Of a stretch of 33,551 nucleotides of DNA, positions 18,036 through 25,118 are shown piece by piece. The stretch comes from Candidatus Omnitrophota bacterium (lineage in GTDB: Bacteria; Omnitrophota; Gorgyraeia; Zapsychrales; Fredricksoniimonadaceae): positions 1 through 33,551 of the forward strand of contig JABDGZ010000017.1 of NCBI GenBank assembly GCA_013285735.1, read 5' to 3'. The number at the start of each line of letters is the position of its first letter. Position 1 is the first letter of the stretch. The notes beneath the pieces are model-generated. The model searched no databases. It saw only the letters and a list, made by a program, of their open reading frames with translations, and had not been told where the DNA came from. Position numbers and translations under genes: made by a program.

Positions 18036-19055
18036 TTATCTCTCATTCCAATAGATAATTTTGTCTTCGCGGGATGAATATACGGCCCGTACTGATTTAA
18101 GGGTGGACCTGCTTGCAATCTTACCGGTCGCTTCAATGGTAAAATAGAAAGAATCAGTGGTTAAAAGCCCCCTCATATTTACAGCGTCAATGGCCCGCGC
18201 TTCGTCTAATGTTAATTGGACGACTGAATTTATATCACTCGTAATTTCAAAGGTCTTTAAAAATACAAGATCATCCGGCGTGCCATCTATACCGTCCTTG
18301 CCGCGACGTGCCGTTAAAATTTTATCTACCACCGCTTCCGGCAAACCTAAAGCTTCCAATACTTCCTTGGAAGCTGTATTAATATTCACCGTCCCATCAC
18401 CGTAAATAGTGACATAATTAATAAGCTTATTGTACATCTGCTTATTCATCCCCTTGACCAACAATATTTCATCCAGGCTTTCATAATCAGCATTTTTTTT
18501 AGGATACGGATACTGCAGATTAGAATAATAATCATCGCTAAAAAAACCGCTAACTTCGCCCTCGCCGTATTGACGCCAATCCAAAAGTGACAAGGCTAAT
18601 TTTGACGCATCTTCATCATTGAGCGCAAGTACATTGATTAACAAATTGGTCAAGGTCAACTGGTCGGTTTTGTTAAGGTTGATCTTGCTTTCTTCATCCA
18701 CCACTCCCCAATGCAAAGAGGCATCACTCCCTGACGGGAGAATATAGCCGACACCTGCCGTATCACGCCCCAACGTGATATTGGATAATTCGTTGGTATT
18801 GTTAAGCAAATTCATTTTGACTGCTGGTGTAAACACAAAATTAGAAACTTCCATCTCTTGATGAATATAGCCCGCCGCTTTTTTTACGGCTGCTTGAAGC
18901 AGGTACTCCATACGGCTGCGCTCATCAAGGCGGGCGACTAAAAAGATTTTCTGACGAATCCCTGCTGCCACACTCACCGCCAGGATCGTCAAAATCCCAA
19001 GCACCCATAGGGCAAGAATCAAAACCATCCCTGTCTGAGCCTTACGGATTCTCAT
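18036..19055 (-). CDS. gspK: Type II secretion minor pseudopilin GspK-like
   Basis: GMVLILALWVLGILTILAVSVAAGIRQK N-terminus; WGVVDEESKINLN..., DGTVNINTASKEVLEALGLPE as in GspK. Confidence 0.85.
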   Translation of the reverse strand: MRIRKAQTGMVLILALWVLGILTILAVSVAAGIRQKIFLVARLDERSRMEYLLQAAVKKAAGYIHQEMEVSNFVFTPAVKMNLLNNTNELSNITLGRDTAGVGYILPSGSDASLHWGVVDEESKINLNKTDQLTLTNLLINVLALNDEDASKLALSLLDWRQYGEGEVSGFFSDDYYSNLQYPYPKKNADYESLDEILLVKGMNKQMYNKLINYVTIYGDGTVNINTASKEVLEALGLPEAVVDKILTARRGKDGIDGTPDDLVFLKTFEITSDINSVVQLTLDEARAIDAVNMRGLLTTDSFYFTIEATGKIASRSTLKSVRAVYSSREDKIIYWNER

Positions 19056-19651
19056 ATGCCTCCCCCCACAGGAATGATCAGGAACCTGCGCATATGGTAG
19101 ACTTCACCCTCTACCAGAAATTGCACATCGATCATCACCCCCATCGGAATCCCTTCCTCTGTCTGGCTTTTGACATCAAGCCCGCGGTCTGCTTTAAAAT
19201 AATAACGTAATGTAATGTCTTCTATTAAATTGGCCACTTCGACAGGATCTGACCATTGCAATTTAAGCGCTTGTCCGTAAGACGCCTGATAGCGGAAAAT
19301 TTTCTTTTGGGATGGATCAAAAACATACCTAATGGCCCCTAGCTGACTTCCGATTTCTTCCTTGGAACGGGAACCATTAGCATCCGTGGGACCTAATATA
19401 ATTGCCGGAAAATACAACTCAGCGCTGTCGCCTTTAAAAGGAATCCCTGTAATGACAGCTGTCTGACGCAGATCATCAGCGATCCGCTCTAAAAAAATAC
19501 CGGTCTCACCTTCAACCATCACATGCTGGCCGCGGGCCCATAATTTAAAACCATTGGAAAAAGCATTAAACACCGCCAGGCTTATGACCGCAAACATGGC
19601 CGAGACTAGAAGCACTTCTGTTAATGTGAAACCGCGACGGGGATTATTCAT
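19052..19651 (-). CDS. gspJ: Type II secretion minor pseudopilin GspJ-like
   Basis: Prepilin signal RRGFTLTEVLLVSAMFAVIS; ATGA-type overlap with gspK. Confidence 0.7.
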   Translation of the reverse strand: MNNPRRGFTLTEVLLVSAMFAVISLAVFNAFSNGFKLWARGQHVMVEGETGIFLERIADDLRQTAVITGIPFKGDSAELYFPAIILGPTDANGSRSKEEIGSQLGAIRYVFDPSQKKIFRYQASYGQALKLQWSDPVEVANLIEDITLRYYFKADRGLDVKSQTEEGIPMGVMIDVQFLVEGEVYHMRRFLIIPVGGGI

Positions 19652-19681
19652 ATTTCTTCATTTTAATTTTTGCTAAGTATA

Positions 19682-19832
19682 TTGAGAAACACAAGGATAT
19701 ATTTTTTCAAGGCTAAGCGTGCCCCCCATCCCCCCAAGCTCGAAAAACTTCCCGCTGCTTTCGCAAGAAGCGGGAAGTTTTCCTGGGGGGTTCAATAAGA
19801 GCCTTTCAAAAACATATCCTTGTATTCCTCAA
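19682..19832. repeat. ~151 nt imperfect palindrome with a central hairpin
   Basis: TTGAGAAACACAAGGATATATTTTTTCAAGGCT (19682-19714) pairs with AGCCTTTCAAAAACATATCCTTGTATTCCTCAA (19800-19832), ~28/33; nested CCCCCC/GGGGGG and AAAACTTCCCGCT/AGCGGGAAGTTTT. Confidence 0.85.
19743..19781 (-). terminator. Bidirectional Rho-independent terminator-like hairpin between gspI and gspJ
   Basis: Minus strand AAAACTTCCCGCT-loop-AGCGGGAAGTTTTT: GC-rich stem with flanking A/T runs. Confidence 0.6.
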
Positions 19833-19853
19833 CCGCATGTATTAAATAAACCA

Positions 19854-20040
19854 TTAGCAGGCTGATACCGATATATTTTTCCTGCGTATAAAAATTTGAC
19901 AACGTTGCTTTCGGCATATTTCCCTATTGCTTGCTCAGCATTGCCGAACTCCCTCTGACTAACCTCCTGCATACGCCGAGCAAGTAATAGGGGGTATACG
20001 TCAAATTTTAGCAGGAAAAGTATATCGGTGTCAGCCGTCC
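19854..20040. repeat. ~187 nt long imperfect palindrome, copy 1
   Basis: Left arm GGCTGATACCGATATATTTTTCCTGC...AAAATTTGAC...CCCTATTGCTTGCTCAGC pairs with GCCGAGCAAGTAATAGGG...GTCAAATTTT...GCAGGAAAAGTATATCGGTGTCAGCC. Confidence 0.9.
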
Positions 20041-20049
20041 ATACGTGTA

Positions 20050-20076
20050 TGGATTCCCGCTTTCGCGGGAATGACA
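20050..20076. repeat. dRS3-like palindromic element, copy 6 (gspI / gspJ spacer)
   Basis: TGGATTCCCGCTTTCGCGGGAATGACA. Confidence 0.95.
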
Positions 20077-20087
20077 AATCTTATTAA

Positions 20088-20119
20088 GATTGCTTCGTCG
20101 TTTCACTCCTCGCAATGAC
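20088..20119. repeat. Second palindromic family, copy C, gspI/gspJ spacer
   Basis: GATTGCTTCGTCGTTTCACTCCTCGCAATGAC. Confidence 0.85.
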
Positions 20120-20164
20120 ACCAACCGTTTGACAACCAAGAAACAGGGAATATTGACACATTTT

Positions 20165-20566
20165 TTACCTAATCATATACGCACTGCGCTGGGCGTGCAT
20201 GTGCCTGGGGCCGTCGTCCCAGGAGAGTTTCACGTCGACCTGCCAGACGCTTTTAACGTCGCTCAATGGTTCTAAATTAATGTCGTAAGTAAAACAGACA
20301 GGCTTATGGTTAATATCAAGGGTGACAAAGGTGTTTCCAAAATTCAAATCCTTGGCCGGCCATTCGGCAAAGGATTCGGTAATATCACCTATCTTTTCAT
20401 CTATCAGGGAAGAAGCGTATAAGCGGCAGGTTAAATTATTTAAATAATCAGCACACAAAAAGAAGGATTTATAAATCAGCACAATACCAGAGCAAAGAAC
20501 CACCAAAGCCACCATGACTTCAACGAAGGTGAAACCTTTAGAATTATTGCCAGTTGCTGATTTCAT
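20165..20566 (-). CDS. Type II secretion minor pseudopilin GspI-like
   Basis: MKSATGNNSKGFTFVEVMVALVVLCSGIVLIYKS. Start corrected from 20692; overlaps the gspG 3' end by ~23 nt. Confidence 0.7.
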   Translation of the reverse strand: MKSATGNNSKGFTFVEVMVALVVLCSGIVLIYKSFFLCADYLNNLTCRLYASSLIDEKIGDITESFAEWPAKDLNFGNTFVTLDINHKPVCFTYDINLEPLSDVKSVWQVDVKLSWDDGPRHMHAQRSAYMIR

Positions 20567-20963
20567 CCTTGTCAGAAGACGGATCCTTTCCTTTCGAGGA
20601 GAGATCATAGTCTGAGCGGTGCTCACCAGGAGAAACATAGACGTAGGGCCGGCCCCAGGGATCGATCGGTTCCTTTTCAACATAAGGGCCATTCCAATTT
20701 TGAGGCAAAGGATTGGTAGCAGGCCTTACACGCAAAGCTTCCAACCCCTGCTCAGTGGTAGGATAGGAACCATTATCTAATTCATAAAGCTTTAAAGCCG
20801 TAGCCAGATTAGCGTCGATATCGGATTTAGCTACCTTGGCTTTAGCTTCTTCACCACGCCCGGAAAGACGCGGGATAATCATCGCGGCCAAAGCGCCGAT
20901 GATAATGACAACCAGCATGATTTCAACCAGGGTGAATCCAGCTTTTAAGAACTTTATTTTCAT
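20544..20963 (-). CDS. gspG: Type II secretion major pseudopilin GspG
   Basis: MKIKFLKAGFTLVEIMLVVIIIGALAAMIIPRL...NGSYPTTEQGLEAL...NWNGPYVEKEPIDPWGRPYVY...DYDLSSKGKD. Confidence 0.95.
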   Translation of the reverse strand: MKIKFLKAGFTLVEIMLVVIIIGALAAMIIPRLSGRGEEAKAKVAKSDIDANLATALKLYELDNGSYPTTEQGLEALRVRPATNPLPQNWNGPYVEKEPIDPWGRPYVYVSPGEHRSDYDLSSKGKDPSSDKDEISNWQ

Positions 20964-20977
20964 GTCATTGTCCTTTT

Positions 20978-21817
20978 TTATAAATATTGCTTGGCGTAAT
21001 CGAACCATTTGTCTTGTAATGTTTGCATAGAGTCGATTGTTGGGTAATAAGAACTTTTTAAAGCTTCCTCGAAACTCTTCCCATCCCTTAAATTACGGCA
21101 TAATTCCTTGAATGCATCCTTACCATAAGTTTTAACCAAAAAGTCAACAATGTAAAGACTTTCTACATAAAAAATTGAAACCGAGTGCGCGTCATTTTTA
21201 TGGGCCATCAGATCATAACTTAACAAATCTTGCAAAGGTATGATCTGGCCTCCTGTAATTAACTGGACCATGACATCCATGTGGTTTAAAGAATCGTCTT
21301 TTTGCTCAAGCTGGGCCACCCCCTCGTCAAAAAACCTGGGAATGGGACGGTCAAAACCGATAAAATCATGCAAAATCAAATGCGTGATCTCATGCGGCAA
21401 GATCACTTCTAAAAAGTTCGACTGGTCCTTGTAACTGACAATGATCCTTGATTTAAATAATTCTGAATAGATCGATGCAAACCCCTGCGACCATGGCGGC
21501 TGGCCGGTTTGCTGGACATAGGACTGCTGGTCATGAAAAAGAATAATTTTGACACGATTGTTCCAGGTCCAAAAATCCTGATAGCGCGAGTAACCAATAT
21601 CATCCGCGATATCATTATAATAATCTTCCGCATGGTTTAAAATATCATGCGCCATGTCTTCGTCATCGCTGGACTGACAAATAACCTGAAAATGGTCCCC
21701 ATCAAATTTAAGCCAGCCTTCAGGCTCAAAACTGGCATCGATCCCCGCCCAGACAGGCACAGTCATCCCAAAGAACAGAAAAATAAATAATAAAGAATTT
21801 TTCACGATGTTATACAT
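20978..21817 (-). CDS. Secreted gluzincin metallopeptidase (peptidase MA-like) inside the T2SS operon
   Basis: Signal peptide MYNIVKNSLLFIFLFFGMTVPVWA; LPHEITHLILHDF zinc motif and RFFDEGVAQL downstream Glu. The ORF track start at 21949 lies in the long palindrome; ATG 21817 preferred. Confidence 0.8.
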   Translation of the reverse strand: MYNIVKNSLLFIFLFFGMTVPVWAGIDASFEPEGWLKFDGDHFQVICQSSDDEDMAHDILNHAEDYYNDIADDIGYSRYQDFWTWNNRVKIILFHDQQSYVQQTGQPPWSQGFASIYSELFKSRIIVSYKDQSNFLEVILPHEITHLILHDFIGFDRPIPRFFDEGVAQLEQKDDSLNHMDVMVQLITGGQIIPLQDLLSYDLMAHKNDAHSVSIFYVESLYIVDFLVKTYGKDAFKELCRNLRDGKSFEEALKSSYYPTIDSMQTLQDKWFDYAKQYL

Positions 21818-22001
21818 TAGCAGGCTGATATCGATATATTTTTCCTGCGTATAAAAATTTGACAACGCTGCTTTCGGCATATTCCCTATTACTTGCTCAG
21901 CATTGCCGAACTCCCTCTGACTAACTTCCTGCATACGCCGAGCAAGCAATAGGGGGTATACGGCAGATTTTAGCAGAAAAATATATCGATGTCAGCCGTC
22001 C
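21816..22001. repeat. ~186 nt long imperfect palindrome, copy 2
   Basis: Near-identical and same orientation as 19854..20040, with small indels and substitutions. Confidence 0.9.
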
Positions 22002-22002
22002 A

Positions 22003-23211
22003 CTAGTGAGCCATGATGTCCATGGAGAAGATGGGCAGCAGCATGGCGAAGACGATGAATCCTACCACACCACCCACCGCCAAAATCATAATCGGCTCCA
22101 AAACAGTTGTGATTAATTTGGTGGTTTCACTGATATCAGCTTCATAGCTTTCAGCGATGTCTTTTAAGGATTCCTGCAAAGACCCGGATTCTTCACCCAC
22201 CGTGATCACCTGCACCATCATAGGCGGTATCAAATTTGATCTGGACAAACACTGGCCTAAATTTTCTCCTGCTGTCAGGCCCTGGACACAGACAAGTAAA
22301 TCCATTTTCAATTGGGGATTATGCATGGTCGGTATGGCAATTTCAATGGAACGGATGATGGTCAATCCACTCTCCAGCAATAAAGACATGGTCTTGGTAA
22401 AACGCGCCAAATCAACCCTTAAAACAAAAGCCCTTACATACGGAAGATTTAATAAAATTTGGCCTATTAAAATTGTCCCCCGTGATGTTGCGCGCCAGCG
22501 ATTAAACATCAATAACCCTATGGCCCCGACAATAATAGTCCCAAATCCATACGCTTGAAAAAAATGGCTTGTTCCCATCACCACACGGGTAGGCCAGGGT
22601 AAAACCTGACCTGCTTCCGTAAAAATCACCGACATTTTAGGCATGACAAAGGTCAAAATAAAAATAACAGTCGATATCCCAATGATCATCATAAAGGCCG
22701 GATAAACACAAGCAGAACGCACCTTCGAGGCAAATTCTTCCTGAGCTTTAAGAAAATCAGCGACGCTGTTAAGCATCTGCCTTAATTTTCCCATCTCCTC
22801 ACCCGCACGCACCATGGCCACAAACAAAGGAATAAAAATGGCCGGGTAATCTGCAAGGCAAGCTGAAAAAGAACGCCCGCTTTTTACACCAATAGACACG
22901 TCCCCCAAAACCCTGGCAAAATAAACGCTTTTAGTTTGTTCAGATAAAACTTCCAAAGCTTTCAATAAAGTCACACCGGATTTTAGAAGATTGGCTAACT
23001 GCTTGCTAAAAAGATATAACTCCTTATCCTTTATCTTGACTTCACGGATATTGCTGAATAAAACACCTTCTGCATTACTCTCTTCGATAGACACCGGAAT
23101 AAGCCCTAACTGATTGATGATCTCCAGGGCATCTTCTTCATTCTGGGCGCTGATTTGACCTGTGATGGAATTGACGGCGTCTTTTTTGGCTTTGTAGATA
23201 TAAGAAGGCAT
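22003..23211 (-). CDS. gspF: Type II secretion inner-membrane platform protein GspF
   Basis: MPSYIYKAKKDAVNSITGQISAQNEEDALEIINQLGLIPVSI...; SGVTLLKALEVLSEQ, VGEESGSLQESLKDIAESYEADI...EPIMILAVGGVVGFIVFAMLLPIF. Confidence 0.95.
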   Translation of the reverse strand: MPSYIYKAKKDAVNSITGQISAQNEEDALEIINQLGLIPVSIEESNAEGVLFSNIREVKIKDKELYLFSKQLANLLKSGVTLLKALEVLSEQTKSVYFARVLGDVSIGVKSGRSFSACLADYPAIFIPLFVAMVRAGEEMGKLRQMLNSVADFLKAQEEFASKVRSACVYPAFMMIIGISTVIFILTFVMPKMSVIFTEAGQVLPWPTRVVMGTSHFFQAYGFGTIIVGAIGLLMFNRWRATSRGTILIGQILLNLPYVRAFVLRVDLARFTKTMSLLLESGLTIIRSIEIAIPTMHNPQLKMDLLVCVQGLTAGENLGQCLSRSNLIPPMMVQVITVGEESGSLQESLKDIAESYEADISETTKLITTVLEPIMILAVGGVVGFIVFAMLLPIFSMDIMAH

Positions 23212-23224
23212 AATTAATTTTGTA

Positions 23225-23252
23225 CTGGATTCCCGCTTTCGCGGGAATGACA
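23225..23252. repeat. dRS3-like palindromic element, copy 7 (gspE / gspF spacer)
   Basis: CTGGATTCCCGCTTTCGCGGGAATGACA. Confidence 0.95.
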
Positions 23253-23262
23253 AAAATCATCC

Positions 23263-24984
23263 TTAGAAATTATCTTTGGAGGTGATGTATAGGATTTCTG
23301 AAACTGTTGTGATACCGGCGGCGACGCATTGCCAGCCGTTTTGTCTTAACGTAGCCATACCGTGTTTCATGGCTGTCTGTTTGACATGTTCTGTGCTGGG
23401 CTTAGCTGTCAACATGGCACGGATAGATTCATCCATTTGGAGAATTTCATAAATAGCCGTGCGGCCATAATAACCGGTCTTATTGCACACCTCACAGCCG
23501 TGGCCTTGAAAAACCTTGACCTGCTCCGGTGAAATTCCAAGGGAATGGGCCATTTCCTTACGGACAGTGTCAGGGACCTTGGTATCTTCTTCCTTGCAAT
23601 GAAGACAAATCAAACGCACCAGACGTTGGGCCACGAAAGCTTCGACGGAAGAAGCCACCAGATAAGGCTCGACCCCCATGTCAATTAAGCGTGAAATACC
23701 GCTGGCTGCATCATTGGTATGCAAGGTTGAAAATACCAAATGGCCTGTCAATGCCGTACGGATAGCTATTTCCGCAGTATCCAAATCGCGCACCTCACCG
23801 ACCATGATAATATCCGGATCGTGGCGCAATATGCTCCGTAAACCTTCGGCAAAACTAAAATTTAATTTAGGGCTGATCTGAATTTGCGTGATGCCTTCCA
23901 TCTCATATTCAATCGGATCTTCGATGGTAATTATTTTTTGATCATCACGGTTTAATTCATGCAGGCAAGCATACAAGGTGGTTGTTTTACCGCTTCCGGT
24001 AGGGCCTGTGACAAAAATGATCCCGTGGGACGCCTGGATCAACTCCCTGAATTTACGGGCATTTTGTTCATTGAGCCCTAAATCTTCCAGGCGGTTACGC
24101 ATGGACTTGGTCGGTAAAATACGGATAACCATACTCTCCCCGCGTAAAGCCGGCATCGTCGAGATACGTAAATCCAAATCCTGGTCCTTAGTTCTCACGA
24201 CGGTGCTGCCGTCCTGCGGCAGGCGTTTTTCCGTGATGCTTAAATTGGACATGATCTTGATACGCGACACCATGGGCAGCAGAAAATGCCTGGCTTCCGG
24301 CGGCAAATTAGCGTCCATCAATATCCCGTCGATACGGTAACGCAGGCGCATCTTGTCGCGGTAAGGTTCGATGTGAATATCCGTAGCCCTTTTTTGGTAG
24401 GCTTCTAGGATAATTTGATTAACGAGCTTAGCAACCGACGGGTCTTCGCTCTTTTTCTCAATATCCTCGACCCATGTTTCCTGATTACCATCGGACTTTC
24501 TTTTATTCGGGTCCTTAGTCAGAATGCGGTCGATGGTGTCCGACGCTAAACCATAATATTTCTTAAGGGCCTCATTGATGTCACTGCGCAAGGCCAAGAC
24601 TTCATTAGGCTCAAGGCCCAAATGCACCCTGATATCATCCTCCATCCTCACATCCAACGGTGAAGAGATGGCCAGGGTCAAAACATTGTCATCAATAGAA
24701 ACCGGCATAAACTTATAAAAGGAAGCAAATTTCACCGGCACGCGGTCAATGACTGTTTGCGGGATTTCTTTTTCTTTTAAATCAAGGATGGGGACATTTA
24801 ATTCTTTGGACAAGGCTTCGACGATTTCACGGTCAGTCAAAATCCCATGACGGATCAAATAACTGTTGAGGTTTTTATGTTCCTGTTTGGCAGATTGGAC
24901 GTAGCCCGCGGCATCATCAGTATCAATAAGCCCTGACTTGACCAAGACATCGACGAGAATTTTATTGGCAACGGGTTTGTACAT
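23263..24984 (-). CDS. gspE: Type II secretion ATPase GspE/PulE family
   Basis: GIIFVTGPTGSGKTTTLYACL (Walker A), IITIEDPIEYEMEGITQIQISPKLNFSFAEGLRSILRHDPDIIMVGEVRD, C..C zinc motif CLHC/CEVC. Confidence 0.95.
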   Translation of the reverse strand: MYKPVANKILVDVLVKSGLIDTDDAAGYVQSAKQEHKNLNSYLIRHGILTDREIVEALSKELNVPILDLKEKEIPQTVIDRVPVKFASFYKFMPVSIDDNVLTLAISSPLDVRMEDDIRVHLGLEPNEVLALRSDINEALKKYYGLASDTIDRILTKDPNKRKSDGNQETWVEDIEKKSEDPSVAKLVNQIILEAYQKRATDIHIEPYRDKMRLRYRIDGILMDANLPPEARHFLLPMVSRIKIMSNLSITEKRLPQDGSTVVRTKDQDLDLRISTMPALRGESMVIRILPTKSMRNRLEDLGLNEQNARKFRELIQASHGIIFVTGPTGSGKTTTLYACLHELNRDDQKIITIEDPIEYEMEGITQIQISPKLNFSFAEGLRSILRHDPDIIMVGEVRDLDTAEIAIRTALTGHLVFSTLHTNDAASGISRLIDMGVEPYLVASSVEAFVAQRLVRLICLHCKEEDTKVPDTVRKEMAHSLGISPEQVKVFQGHGCEVCNKTGYYGRTAIYEILQMDESIRAMLTAKPSTEHVKQTAMKHGMATLRQNGWQCVAAGITTVSEILYITSKDNF

Positions 24985-25035
24985 AAGATATAAACGTAAT
25001 TTATCCGTCGGAAGAAAGTTATTTAATTGATTTTG

Positions 25036-25044
25036 ATTATAGCA
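25036..25044 (-). promoter_or_regulatory. Extended -10 promoter for the gspE-led T2SS operon
   Basis: Minus strand TGCTATAAT about 50 nt upstream of gspE ATG (24984); weak -35. Confidence 0.5.
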
Positions 25045-25118
25045 TTAAACAAAGGCTGGATGAATTTAAATCTTATTTTTTACTTCTTAAGAAGATTGTA
25101 ATTCTTACCGTAATTCGC

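Noticed and set aside
19829-20077. 82-aa minus ORF MSFPRKRESIHVWTADTDILF...
   Set aside because: Made entirely of a dRS3-like element plus the long palindrome; frame not preserved in the second copy.
22157-22558. 133-aa plus-strand ORF
   Set aside because: Antisense to gspF, which is unambiguous.
23978-24340. 120-aa plus-strand ORF
   Set aside because: Antisense to gspE Walker A region.
25083-25094. CTTCTTAAGAAG palindrome downstream of the 1149-aa gene
   Set aside because: AT-rich, no loop and no proper T-run; insufficient for a terminator call.
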